Assembly (NCBI GenBank): GCA_907164885.2
Contig: OU015501.1
Location: 24,747,591-24,811,590, forward strand
Direction: 5' to 3'
Length of the DNA: 64,000 nucleotides
Source: Dolomedes plantarius
Taxonomy: Eukaryota > Arthropoda > Arachnida > Araneae > Dolomedidae
Shown here: one piece after another, positions 11,163 through 22,238 of the stretch
Layout: each line of letters opens with the position of its first letter
Numbering within the stretch: position 1 is the stretch's first letter
Notes under the pieces: generated by a model
Told to the model about the DNA's origin: nothing
Seen by the model: only the letters and a program-made list of their open reading frames with translations
Database searches by the model: none
Made by a program: the position numbers and the translations under genes

Positions 11163-12572
11163 CACTGCTGGCCACCCAAATTGCATCACCAAGAAAGACA
11201 AGAGATATCACAACAAAATTTATTTTGTAGATAACATGCTGACCAAGTATCAAATGATTAAATTTATAGACTTCTGTGAAGTGTGGTTCCTGCCAAAATC
11301 AGTAGCCAGAGTAGCCGCCATTGTTGGAGATTACCTCTGCCACACGCCTCGGCATTGATTCAAAGAGACTTTGGATGAGTTCTTGGGGTACAGCAAACCA
11401 AGCATCTTCCACACGTTGCCAAAGTTGATCTGCTGTGGCAGCTGTGTATGGAATCTGGGTCAATCGTAGAGCAACCATGGACCACATGTTTTCTATCGGC
11501 GAAAGATCCGGAGAGCGAGGCGGCCAGGGAAGCAATTCAATCTGGCGATTGACGAAGAACCATTGGACAGTGCGTGCCACGTGTGGTCGCGCATTATCCT
11601 ATTGAAATATGGCTGTGGGCAAGCCCTGAAGGTAAGGAAGGACAACTGGCTCCAACACCTCGGAGATGTAGCGCTGGCTGTTTAAAGTACCGGCAATGCG
11701 TACTAGAGGTGTGCGAGAGTGATATCCAATACCGCCCCATACCACAATACCAGGTGCAGGACCAGTGTGGCGGTGCATAACGCAGCTGTTCAGCATCCTC
11801 TCTTCATGGTGTCTCCAGACTCGAATGCGACCATCGTGGTGTTGCAGACAGAAGCGTGACCCGTCAGTAAAGACAATTTCATTCCATTCTGCCGTCCACA
11901 TCCTTCTGTCATCGCACCACTGGCGGCGGAGACGTCTGTGGTTCTGCGTCAAGGGTAGACAAAGCAATGGACGTCTTGCGGACAGACCACTCTGCTGTAA
12001 ACGGCGTCGAATGGTACGCGCAGACACTGGATGATGCGTTACAGACTGCATGTGCTGTGCTATGGTTCGTGATGTGACTGAGCGATCCGTCACTGCCATG
12101 CGCACAATTTGCCTGTCATCACTTGAAGTGGTGCGCTGAGGTGGATGCGATCGAACACACCGGTCCGTCGTACCCTCCTGCATCCAACGATCACATATTC
12201 GCATTACAGTTGTTTGGTTTCGTCCAACACGACTACCGATTTCCCTGAAAGATAATCCACAATCTCGGTAGGCCACTATCCTTCCTCTGTCGAACTCGGA
12301 TACTTGATCAAAAGATGATCGCTGTTTTCGACGAGGCATAATTGATCGTTTTTTTTGAAAAAACCACAAGAAAAACACAATTGCCGAACTTGAAATCGTC
12401 GAAATCTCCAAGCCTTAAATTGCGCTTTGAAGTGGCGCCACAGGAGCGCGTGATGTGCGTCTGCGCTGAAATTCTAATCATTGGCATATCTCACCTCCGC
12501 TAATGCATGTTGTAAATTTCATGTTATTTGCATGTTTCCTTCAGGGTGTTGCATTTACAGTGGCCAGCAGTG
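11163..12572 (-). mobile_element. Tc1-like transposon, family A, copy A2 (nested in B)
   Basis: A 1410-bp copy of family A with the CACTGCTGGCCAC ends, flanked by TA at 11161-11162 and 12573-12574. It sits inside the coding region of transposon B, so it inserted after B. It is one base longer than the other copies, apparently through an 8-T run near the transposase start. Confidence 0.95.
11299..12339 (-). pseudogene. Family A transposase with one nonsense codon (copy A2)
   Basis: The 347-codon frame is collinear with A1 from MPRRKQ to NNGGYSGY. A single in-frame TAG at 11599-11601 replaces Gln247, the residue just before the second catalytic Asp (FQ-stop-DNARPH), a CAG-to-TAG change. The residue after Asp159 is Gly instead of Glu (TDGSRF). 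Apart from the stop the frame is continuous on both sides, so inactivation looks recent. Confidence 0.92.
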
Positions 12573-13914
12573 TATTAAAGCTTGAATTAACTCACGTTTG
12601 TTTGAAGGTTTTTTCTTTGCAATATCATAACAAATTTTATACCATAGGTCTTCTATCGGATTAAGATCCGGAGATTATCCTGGTCAGTTCATCCTATACA
12701 TAGTATTGTCTTCGAACCATTTCTGGACTCCCTTCGCACGGTGACATGGAGCATTATCGTCCTGAAAAATCCATTACTGATCCCCAAAATTTTCTCCCGC
12801 TGTTGGTAGCAATTTATATTGTATTATTTCAATGTAATCCCTGGCTTTCACTGTTCCGCTCACCATGTGAAGTCTTCCAACAACACGAGAAGGCATGCAG
12901 CCCCATATCATCACTTTCGTCGGGTGCTTTACTGTGGGCGTCAGGCACTGAGGGCTGAATTCCTCATGAGTGCGTCGTCTTACATAGGCACTACTTTGGT
13001 TACCAGAAATACAAAACTGGCTTTCATCACTAAATATTACCTTTTCCTAGTTTTAACAATCCATAATGAATGATACCTTGCCCACGCCAATCTCCTCTTG
13101 TGTTGAAAATCGGTCAGTAATGGTTTTGGGAGAGCCTTGCAGCCTCGTAATCCAATTTCCAGCAGTCTTCCTCTTACAGTTCTTGGGCACATATTCCCAT
13201 TCGATGTCAAAGTCCATTGTTTCAAAATTTGCTGTGAATTAAGCTTTCTGTTTGAAAGTGAAATCCTGTGCAATACCCTGTCTTCACGCAAAGTTGTCTT
13301 TCTCGCTCGTCCAGATCGCCCCCTGTCCGCAATAGAATTTGTTTCAGTATATCTTTTCAACGTCCTCCCAACAGTAGGAAGACCACATGGTACTTTAACA
13401 GCAATTTGGCGCATAGAATAACCTTCTTCCTTCAAAAGTATTATTTTGTACCTTTTATTATCAGGTAGAAATGAAAATTTACCCATAATTCCAAAATTTT
13501 CTACACACGCACTTCAAATTGCAACACACAACTGCTTTCAATACACTAAAACATGCTATACATTCTGCTTTCAACCCTTCATCAGTACTGCTCTCTGATT
13601 TGTTAGAATAACGAAACATTTCACTGGTTGAAAAACGGTCACTCATTATTACAGTGACTTTATGATTGTCTTATGGTTATTTCAAAATATTGATGAAACT
13701 ATTTACTTTACATGAATTCTACAAACAGATTTGAAATCAGCATGAAAAAATACATTAGTCTCAATAACAATAGTTAAGATAGTACGATAATTTCATAACG
13801 AAAAATTAACTCGAACACAAAAATTAGGCAAAAAAAATGAGTGTGTTCAGGACTTTTTGCCACCACTGTATATACATTTCAGTTAAACAATGAGAATTCA
13901 GAAAGATAAACATA

Positions 13915-14455
13915 CACTGAGTGGCCGATTTATTATGACCACCTACTCAGTACATTGTTTGGCAACCTATTGCTCTCAGTACTAATGTGGTTCTATTTGG
14001 AATGGACTCTAAGAATTGTTGGTAGGTGGCTTGAGAAATCCGCAGCAATAACCGATGAACTGCACTTTTTAATTCTCTAAAATTTGATAGTTCAGGATCT
14101 AGTTACCTGATGCCCCTTTCGATCTCATCTTACAAATGCTGAGTTGGATAGGGATCTGATGAATGTGGAGGCCAAATAAGCAAGGTGGAGTCTCCATAAT
14201 GCTCTTCAAACAGTCAGTGGACAACGCTGAGCTTTATCGCATGGAGCATCGTCCTGCTGGAAGTATCCAACTCCAGTGGGGTAAACCATTGCGAAAACTG
14301 GATGTACTTGGTCAGCTATAATATTTAAATACCTTTTGGCATTTAGACCTTCTTTCGCACGAATTAAAGGGTCAAAAAAGGCGAATCATCCCCCTAACCA
14401 TTACATTTTGTTTACCGGCTTCAAATGCTGAGTTAATGCATTTAGGGTGTATGCA
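13915..14455 (-). mobile_element. Tc1-like transposon, family C, 5'-truncated fragment
   Basis: The left end reads CACTGAGTGGCCGATTTATT after a TA at 13913-13914, a typical Tc1/mariner terminus. On the minus strand decayed transposase is visible: YFQQDDAPCDKAQRC around 14230-14275 (second catalytic Asp block), then WPPHSSDPYPTQHL, where the expected Glu is Gln, then DEIERGIR. Frames shift between blocks. The matching right-hand terminus was not found; from about 14456 the sequence changes to a TTG-repeat-bearing, unrelated segment. Confidence 0.78.
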
Positions 14456-14850
14456 TTCATGTTGTTGTTGTTGTTGTCGTGCCCAGGACTTGTGCAGAAG
14501 AAAAAAGAGAAAAGAGAGAAGAAAGAAGAGCAGTATCTGTAGAAGAAGGGTGCCATTGCCTCGAAAGAGATTATACTTCTACCTGTTGATTTGCGGAAGG
14601 TATATTATTTCCCTTCTACCACTCAATGGAAATTTCAGGGGAGGCATACCCCGATCCGTCACCTGGGAAGGCCCCCTCTAGGGGTTATAGGCTCCCCGAG
14701 GGCGTACTTTAATGATATTTTCTCCCTGTTCACACTCTGCCATCTACTTGATGTAGTTGAAAATCGAATTCATCGGACTGCATTACCATCTTCTATTTAG
14801 ATAATGCCCAATCCTTGTGATCCTGTGTGAACTGGAGACGTTTGATCTAC
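14456..14850. other. Unclassified repeat-like segment
   Basis: Begins with (TTG)n and a purine-rich AGAAGAAAAAAGAG run, then GC-richer sequence around CCTGGGAAGGCCCCCTCTAG followed by GGGTTATAGG. It looks like part of a dispersed element inserted into or joined to C; class unknown. Confidence 0.4.
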
Positions 14851-15280
14851 TTAACCGCCGATATAGCAAAGGCTTTCGAACAGGCTTTCTGCTTCTATTC
14901 CCGATACGGTGTGAAGTGCGACGAAGTAAAGCACGGTGTCTAACGATACGGTGTAAAGTGCATCGAGAGGCCCACAGAGGGGATCCATGGTTAAGATTAG
15001 TTGTAGTTTGCCTATTGTTGCCATTCTGTTGTACTGGAAAAATCTGGAAGCTCTCCTTTCAGCTTCAGCATTCAGTAGCCGGTGATCCCATGCTTTATGT
15101 TGAGACCAAGTTTTATGGTTGGTAGCCAACTTTTTGTAAAAATGAACATCACCTACTCTTGCACATTTCATCAGAAATGCAGTTTTTCTAATACTAGCTT
15201 CATTGCTTCTGGCACCCGCAAAATGATTGTGAGTGTTAAAAGCAGTGGAGCGACTTCTACGTTTAAAGTCCTTAAATCAC
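14851..15280 (-). pseudogene. Unidentified coding-like stretch
   Basis: On the minus strand from about 15280 to 14990 the sequence stays open with protein-like composition: RRSRSTAFNTHNHFAGAR, then IRKTAFLMKCARVGDVHFY, KKLATNHKTWSQHKAWDHR and LLNAEAERRASRFFQYN. I do not recognise the family. The last part down to 14851 (beyond the GGATCC near 14980) looks unrelated and repeat-like. No start, splice border or neighbour supports a live gene; a retroposed or transposon-captured fragment is possible. Confidence 0.35.
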
Positions 15281-15340
15281 CCTTTTTTAATCCATTATTT
15301 CACAAACAGTACGCCTCAACTGTCTTTCCGATCATCTAGC

Positions 15341-16999
15341 AATCCTTTTCATACCAATCTCAACACCTAGCATCAACAGCATGATGTCAAACCTGATTTG
15401 CATAAAACTGTCTCGTGGTCCAAATAAATTGTCCGCTCAAAGTATGGTCAGAGAGAATCTGCTTAGTTCGTATTCGATTAAAGTTATGAGAGTTCACTTA
15501 AATCTCTTGTGTTGTATTTTAATTGAGAGTGTGTTGTTCGTTAACTGAGGATTTCCCTCAACCATGCATTTCCTCAACCATAGGATGAATATGTATCACT
15601 CCCACTCTAGTGTTTTTGCACTGCATAGTAACAGTGATTCAGTTCCTAACGCATATTTGAGAAGATTAATTCCATGTTACGTCTAAATAGACCAGGTATC
15701 AAAACTCGACTAAATGTAAATTTGACATTTCGATCAACAGACTTTAGTCAACCTATTGAAAGCGCTACCCGTTTAATATTTCACCCCTTCGTAAAATGCC
15801 ATGTGTAATGCCAAGTTTTATGTAAATGCGTTAACATAGATTATTCAAGCAATTTTGATAACATTTCTAGAGCGTAGTCACGAATGGGGCATTATACAGT
15901 ATTAAGCTCTCTATGAGTATTTATTGACACCTCTGCAGCTTTTATCCGGGTGTCATTTGTTTGAAATTTTAGGTAATTATGCACAAGTATGAAAAAAATA
16001 CTTTTGCTGATTTCTTAGTATTTGTTTCCCATACAAAGAGAAAAAAGGATTTCATTTCAATTAACGCACCCAATATCTATCATTTATTGAATTATTTATA
16101 AAATTAAGTTTTTTTATATTATAAGCAAATATTATATTATTTTTAAAGGAAATTTATTGCATGTTTTTGTAGAAGGAAGTACAGTTTTGTTTGTTTTATA
16201 TTAAATAAAGAAACGTTTTGTTAAATTAACTAAAATGTTTCTTACTATAAAAGACTGATTTGTATAAAACGTAAAAAAAAAATAGTAAAATAAATACACT
16301 CTAAGTTATTTTATTTCCATATCATAGAAGTTTATAAAAATAAGATGTTTTTATAATTCAATCGTATTAAAAAAAGGTGCAGGATTTTATATTGTACAGG
16401 AAAAGATTTTGTTTGGAAATGTTACAATAGAAATAAAACATCGCAATGATTAACGATAGTTTCTGAAAGGTTTGTTCCCATAAACTTTCTTGAATAGAGT
16501 GACGAGAAGAAACAGGTTATCCTAATTTCACGCGTAAGTGAAATGAAAGCAATTTTTGTGGTTTGGGAAAAAATTATTTTTATATTAGTCATGTATAGAA
16601 TGTGGGTGTTATTTGAATTACATTAGTGGTGAAGTTTAAATTGGTGTCTAATTGTACAGTTTCAAATGCTACGAAAATAATATTAAAAAGGAGTTTAATG
16701 AAATGTTAACAGCTAGTAATACCTTTCAAACGCAAGTTGTTCTTTTGCTTATAGTGTTAGCCTCTGAACTAGTAGCAGAGTTTATCCAAATTCGTCATGT
16801 AGTGAATGAACTAACATAGATCTACTAAATAAATTTTGCATATCATGGGAATCTAACTGATGAAAAATGACCATGAAGAGTACATATTTAAACATGTGTG
16901 TAAAACATAATCTTGAAGAGAGTTAGCAGGGTAGTTAGCACACTGCTAACATAGGGAATTCTATTAGCTCGTTGTCCTTATTTTGGATACCTCGGTGCA
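15341..16999. other. No feature recognised
   Basis: AT-rich sequence between the unidentified coding-like stretch and the SINE tail. No coding, inverted ends or tandem structure seen. Confidence 0.55.
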
Positions 17000-17773
17000 C
17001 ATATTGCTATGATCCTAGTCTGAGTTTGATTTTATTTATTTTTCGAGTCAGGGAAATATGACGCACTTCTGTTAAGGATTGCTTTGGTTTGGAGTGCTAT
17101 GGTTAATTTTTGCAACATGAAGGCTAATTAGACCGGTTCCTTAAGACTGCTGTGTACTTACCCTATTGGATTCGTTCACCTCAATGTTAACCTATGGTGA
17201 AAATTTGTAAAAGGACTGCCGACCTGGATTTAAAGATTTTTTCAAAAAGTTTCACTCCGTAGTAGAGAAAGAAATTTTACATATTGGGGCATTTTTCGTT
17301 TAAAAAATGTAAATAATACCGTAAGATGGGGTTACTTTGTGACGGATTTTAAGTATTTTTCCTATGACAGCCGATCAGTTTAAAAAGAAGACTAAAATGA
17401 ACAATTGCAAAACATTGGTACATTCGTTACGTAGTAATATATTGCGCTATCCCGGATCTTTTATTACCATTGAGAAATTAAAGTTAAAATGTGTCAAAAA
17501 AATTGCCCCGCCGAGTGGGGCTACTTTGTGACATCTGTTTTTTCGCCTTGAAATCAACGAGGAAAAATTACTTGACACAAAGTTAGATAGTAAAACGCGT
17601 ATCAAAAGCTTGATATACAATTATACATACTTATTACAAATATTGGATAGCTTTATCTATATCTTTGACATCAAAGAGACCTCGGGTGCCCAGGGCAGCC
17701 ATCAGTTCTTTGAGAAGATGAGGATATTTGTCTTTCGGCACATTCTGCTCCTTCGGGGAGTTTTTTTCTAGAT

Positions 17774-17945
17774 CAGAGGTCCCCAAACTTGTTTGTCCTG
17801 TAGACCCCGTGCCGATTTTTTCTATTTTGGGTAGACCCCCTACTATCCTAATACTGATTTTTTACAAATTCATCAACTTTAAAAGTGTTTTTGAAGCTAA
17901 CACAGAGCTACTTACTGTGAGAGAGGGTTTACTGTAGAGTGAAAA

Positions 17946-18041
<96 letters not shown>

Positions 18042-18424
18042 TAAGTTTTATAGTTATACATTTATTAATTAAAACCACACAAAATGCAAATCTAGTAACC
18101 TTTTTTACATAGAATAAATACACAACAAAATCGAGGCTTTTAATGGGAGGGATGAGCTTAATGCTTTGATAGCAAAATTTCAATATTCGGCTTCAATTTA
18201 GTCAAGTCAGGTTTAACCTTAAATCTCCTCGGCGAGTGATTTCTGTTTCTTTTTATTATTTTTTTTCTTTTTATTTTTGTTAAGGAGATTAACAACCACT
18301 CTGAAACTCGTGGACCCCCATTCACATCTCATGCACCCCTAAATTTTCTTTTTCACTGGCATGGACCCCTTGTATGTCTACATCGACCCCTGGGGGTCGA
18401 TGTAGACCACTTTGGGAATGACTG
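17774..18424. mobile_element. hAT-type element nested in E
   Basis: A 651-bp element with an 8-bp target duplication TTCTAGAT (17766-17773 and 18425-18432). Its ends are CAGAGGTCCCCAAACTTG and, read inward from the right, CAGTCATTCCCAAAGTGG. The 8-bp duplication and CAG...CCCAAA ends are hAT hallmarks. It contains a (TA)n tract at 17950-18035 and no transposase. Confidence 0.85.
17950..18035. repeat. (TA)n microsatellite inside hAT element
   Basis: An unbroken TA run of about 86 bp. Confidence 0.97.
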
Positions 18425-19427
18425 TTCTAGATACTCAATACTTCTTTCTCTCCAGTGGTAATTTAGAGGACAAAAATGCAACGAGCAGTTGGAGGAGGTG
18501 GCTCGACTTTTTGGGTTATTTTGTGACAGTGTCAATGTGTCACAAAGTAACCCCGTCACCTTTCGATATTTAAGTTATGTTCTCATATATCATCGGAAAT
18601 ATCACTACACAAAAGTTATATTGCTCCACAATCTAACCAACATACTGATAATAAAAATAATTACCTGTGGTAGTTGGTTGTATAAGGTGTTAGCCTTCAG
18701 TACACAAAGTTCCCGCAGTTTGAGTCAATAGCTTGACAACAGGTTTGAACAATACACTAACCAGCGAAGACAAATGTCATGCAGAAGCTTCAGACACTGG
18801 TCACTAGGTGTCTCTGTATGTCCGACAAGCTGTTGGCGCTGTTCTTTGTCTTCTCAGTATCACGGGCGTGGCGCAAGATCCGAAATACGAAAAAATTACA
18901 ATGTGCTACAAAGTTACCCCTGAAGTCACAAAGTAACCCCATCTTACGGTATTTTAAAATTCAAATTAGTCGGAGGGGAAAATTCTGGTATAGTATGTTT
19001 TGAACGCTCATAATACCCTTTGGTGGCCGAAATTTAGAAAACGAATCCTGTTGCAAGGTACAGAAATGTTTAGGCTATCTGAAAATACCATTTTTATTTG
19101 ATTATGAGCATTTATGTAGCTGTAAATAGTAGACAATTTTTCTCCATAGGTTAACATTGAGGTGAGCGAATCCAATAGGGTTTGTACATAGCAGCCTTAA
19201 AGCCGATTCCGAACGGCTATAAACGTCCATGTCAAGAGTGGGACTCCAACCCACAGACTCTGGGGCCTAACGCCAGCGGCCTGGCCTATCCATTCGGTCA
19301 TCGTCCTGCACACTTTTGCTAAGAAAATCCAGCATGGAAAGCATTTTTTTCGTAGAAATACTATTCTGGATATAGATTGCTATGTATGAATGCACTGAAA
19401 GTCGATCTTGAATATATTTAAGGTAAC

Positions 19428-19430
<3 letters not shown>

Positions 19431-19471
<41 letters not shown>
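19431..19471. repeat. (TA)n microsatellite at left end of element D
   Basis: A TA run of about 41 bp abutting the D terminus. Confidence 0.95.
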
Positions 19472-19473
<2 letters not shown>

Positions 19474-21009
19474 TGTAATCCAAAAGTTAAGGTACTATAG
19501 GTTTTTCGAAGCTCACCATTAAAATAAAGGCAGTAACAATAAAATTCATAGTGAATATGAATGATAGTATCGAACTTTAAGAAAACTTATGCAAAAAACC
19601 TTGGTCACCCCTTTTATTTTAAAGAATTGTCACTTATATAAGAGTAAGAGAAAATGTGGAAAAATAAAACTTTCCTGAGTTTGTGTGTAAGTATTGTGCA
19701 TGATTGTTTATTTTCAATTTTTTTTGGCAGTTTCGTTGACAGTACTCAGGAGAGTCTACCAATGTCTTGAAGAAGTCGTTTACCCGATTTATTAAGGTGG
19801 TGGGCGATCGGATGGATGGAAATGGGATTGTCATAAGCTGATGTTGCTAGACGTCTCAATGTGTCTCGAAGTGTGGTCCAATGACTGTGGAATCAGTTTA
19901 CATCAGAAGATTCTGTGTCTAGAAGACACGTTCCAGGTCGACCATGAGTTACAACACCTGCGAGAGACTACTTTCTAGCTCTTTCGGACCGAAGAAGGAG
20001 AAGCTTTACCGTGCCTCAGCTTGTGTCAGATAATTTTATCGTTTCAGGGACAAGAATATCCGCTACTACGGTGCGAAGACACCTTCACAATTGTGGTCTC
20101 TATGCAATACGACAAGTTGTGCGTGTTCCACTTAACCGACGACAGAGAAGGGCCCGTTTATGTTGGGGAAGAGAACGCGTTTCCTGGACCAGACGGCAAT
20201 GGGCTTTTGTACTCTTCGCAGATGAGTCCAGGTTCACACTAGAGAGCGATTCAGGGCGTCTACTGATCTGGAGGGAACAAGACACCAGATACAACCAATA
20301 CAACATTGCTGAAAGACACAGTTACAGGGGTGGTGGAATCATGGTTTGGGCAGGAATCTCTCTCGGTGGTCACACTAACCTGCATGTGTTCCATAGAGGA
20401 ACTCTGGTGTAAGATATCGGGAGTCGATCATTGGTCCATATATCCGCCAATATGCCGTTGCTATTAGCAACGAATTCATTCTAATGGATGATACTGAAAG
20501 ACCTCCCCGAGCTGTGCTTGTAGAGGATTATCTTGAGGGTCGCGGTTTGGAGCGAATGGAATAGCCAGCTCAATATCCAAGCCTGAATCTCCTAGAGCAT
20601 GTTAGGGACTACGTTGGCAAATACGTTGCTATTTTAAGCCCTTCTCCAAGGTCGTCATATGAGCTGTAACAAGGTTTACTCCGTCTCTGGCTTGCGCTTC
20701 CCATTTCTGTGTCCGACAACTTATGCATTACATCTAAGGGTGGTCATATTCCTTATTAGAAACCTTTTTTTTAATGTTTCCATGACATTTTGCACATAAA
20801 ACTGTGATGTACTGTTTTCTCCAATAATGGAGTTTTCTGCCAAGAGTGCTTTTTTTGCTGTAACTTATGTAAATTATGTAAATTGTGTAAATTTCTTTGT
20901 CGCATTTAATAAAAAACTGTTTAGTGCACATTTCGTCCAAATTTCTCTGTTCATTCATTTTTAAATTAGACATAAAAAACATGTTTACCTTAACTTTTGG
21001 AGGGCAGTG
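19470..21009 (+). mobile_element. Tc1-like transposon, family D, decayed
   Basis: The left end reads TACTGTAATCCAAAAGTTAAGG. The right end read inward is TACACTGCCCTCCAAAAGTTAAGG, so the CCAAAAGTTAAGGTA core is an inverted repeat. TA follows the right end at 21010-21011. The left end abuts a (TA)n tract (19431-19471), so its exact first base is uncertain. It carries a plus-strand transposase relic. Confidence 0.85.
19855..20759 (+). pseudogene. Family D Tc1-like transposase relic
   Basis: A continuous protein-like frame runs from ARRLNVSRSVVQ to the C-terminal TSKGGHIPY and TAG at 20757-20759. In-frame stops interrupt it near 19880 and 19943, again at 20410-20412, with further stops beyond. 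The best open part (20011-20412) contains ISATTVRRHLHNCGLYA, the first catalytic block LFADESRF, and GGGIMVWAGISLGGH. The second Asp block is decayed (ILMDDTERPPRAV) and the third reads LNLLEHVRD, with Glu in place. Typical Tc1-family order, clearly inactive. Confidence 0.85.
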
Positions 21010-21392
21010 TATACTCACTTTGATTTCTTAAAGGTGATCATGTATCCTCTCATTTATATTTACTAAAATTCAAAATTATTGATACTGTGTTTAGCCTTGA
21101 CACTGCAGAATGGCAGTAAACGCTGCTAAACAGAATTCTAATCTGATGCCATGAAAAAGTTTTGGGTTAATTAATTCGTAGCTATTACCTTCCATTCTAT
21201 CTTGATTAAATGGGAAAAGTAAAAACTGTAAATTCCAAATCTTTTAGAAAAAATTATAACTACAATTGTTATATTAAAGATGTTTATATTTTTTTTTAAA
21301 TTTTTTGGTCTTGGGTGTTAGTGCCCTCTTTGCAATCTTTATAATTTCTGAATCATCTTCACAGCAATGTAACAAAATGAAAGGTTATAGAG

Positions 21393-21394
<2 letters not shown>

Positions 21395-21431
<37 letters not shown>
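21395..21431. repeat. (TA)n microsatellite
   Basis: A TA run of about 37 bp, followed by the GC-rich segment GAGACGAGACGGGCGCGG. Confidence 0.95.
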
Positions 21432-21435
<4 letters not shown>

Positions 21436-21800
21436 CGAGACGGGCGCGGAGAGAAGAAAACGTCGCCCGGCCGTGCATCACAAACGTTTAAATTAGTTCC
21501 CGCAAAAAATCTCCCATCTCGGACACAGAAAACACAACCGATTAGTCAACTAGATGTTTATTAAGTTCACCGGCCCATACGCCGGGAGTTACTTGGCATG
21601 AAAAATCTTACAGAGTGCCTCTAATTTTAGACGACAGAAACTTTTATAACTTCACAACATCACGTGACAGAAAAGTGTGACTTAATAGTTGATTGGTAAA
21701 AAGTTATTGTTTTTGCGCTGAACAGAGTTATTTAAGTACCCACGCGGCGCTTCATTTAATTTCGTTAAAAAGTCAGCCATCTTGAGTAAAATCGTCTGGG
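21432..21800 (-). other. GC-richer segment, possible solo LTR
   Basis: On the minus strand this segment has LTR-like features: a GC-rich end (GCCGGGCGACG...GCGCCCGTCTCGTCTCA), an AATAAA signal (CTTAATAAACATC) and moderate GC throughout. No paired LTR, primer-binding site or internal coding was established, so this is tentative. Confidence 0.3.
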
Positions 21801-22154
21801 GTTAAAAAGAATGTTACTATGGGATTTTTATATAAGTTTTAATGGGACGATAATAATGGAATTTAGAAATATATTGTTTAACTTAAAATGAATGCCCAAG
21901 GGAAATTCAATAATTTAAGAGTTTAAAAAGGGGTATGTAGTTTTGAATATTAAATTGAAGAATTACTAGCTTTTTAATGTTAAGAGTATTGAACTGAAAA
22001 ATTACTAGCTTTTTAATATTATATATATATTGATAACGATGTGATATTCTTGAGCAGTCCGACTCTTATCGAACATGTTAGGCGTAGTGTTGGATTAAAG
22101 GTAATCTTTCTGACACCATATCACTATTAGCTCTAACAGTGATTTCTTCCCCCT

Positions 22155-22156
<2 letters not shown>

Positions 22157-22235
<79 letters not shown>
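22157..22235. repeat. (TA)n microsatellite
   Basis: A TA run of about 79 bp directly abutting the foldback element. Confidence 0.97.

Positions 22236-22236
<1 letters not shown>

Positions 22237-22238
<2 letters not shown>

Larger units (their letters stand above)
11050..13486 (-). pseudogene. Family B Tc1-like transposase, interrupted and frameshifted
   Basis: The N-terminal part (13486 down to about 13037) encodes MGKFSFLPDNKRYKIILLKE and a helix-turn-helix region (GYSMRQIAVKVPCG). A frameshift near 13040-13060 precedes the first catalytic block, read as VIFSDESQF. Further left come MIWGCMPSR-like and FQDDNAPCHRA-like blocks and SPDLNPIEDLW, a DD34E arrangement, with extra stops. Copy A2 then interrupts the frame. 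Beyond A2 the C-terminus continues as NHVVTKELLVKLVNSMPKRC and ends at about 11050. The gene is dead by insertion, frameshift and stops. Family B is clearly distinct in sequence from family A. Confidence 0.88.
10721..13868 (-). mobile_element. Tc1-like transposon, family B, split by nested copy A2
   Basis: The ends read CAGTGGTGGCAAAAAGTCC inward from both sides, with flanking TA at 10719-10720 and 13869-13870. The inverted repeats are long: about 150 bp of the left end (through the region near 10865) recurs inverted at about 13720-13868. Removing copy A2 (11163-12572) and one TA leaves an element of about 1.74 kb. The transposase runs on the minus strand, N-terminal part right of A2 and C-terminal part left of it. 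Confidence 0.9.
17319..18949 (-). mobile_element. pogo-like Tc1/mariner element E, nested in M2
   Basis: Terminal inverted repeats CCGTAAGATGGGGTTACTTT, continuing GTGAC, are perfect at both ends. TA flanks both sides (17317-17318 and 18950-18951), and removing the element restores the M-family sequence (aaataaTAttttaaaa, as in M3). The minus strand retains a coding relic (PKEQNVPKDKYPHLLKELMA followed by ALGTRGLF) just left of the hAT insertion, which resembles the C-terminal region of pogo/jerky-type transposases. Copies of the GGGGTTACTTTGTGAC motif recur inside. Confidence 0.78.
17141..19200 (+). mobile_element. TTAA-type MITE, family M, copy M2 (host of a nested insertion)
   Basis: Both ends carry TTAA (17141-17144 and 19197-19200) and inverted repeats of about 70 bp: TTAAGACTGCTGTGTACTTACCC on the left, TTAAGGCTGCTATGTACAAACC read inward on the right. 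The TTAA target and terminal repeats suggest piggyBac-type mobilisation (inference). The original element was about 430 bp; element E (17319-18949) is inserted in it. It sits in turn inside a SINE, whose halves lie at either side. Confidence 0.82.
17000..19312 (-). repeat. tRNA-derived SINE, family S1, split by MITE M2
   Basis: Minus-strand head and body lie at 19312-19201 (CTGTGGGTTGGAGTCCCACT, CATGGACGTTTATAGCCG, GGAATCGGCTTTAA). The tail continues at 17140 leftward (GGAACCGGTCTAATTAGCC, then GCAAAAATTAACCATAGCAC), matching the order in the copy at 4883-5062. The TTAA-flanked element M2 separates the two parts. The left boundary is approximate. Confidence 0.72.
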
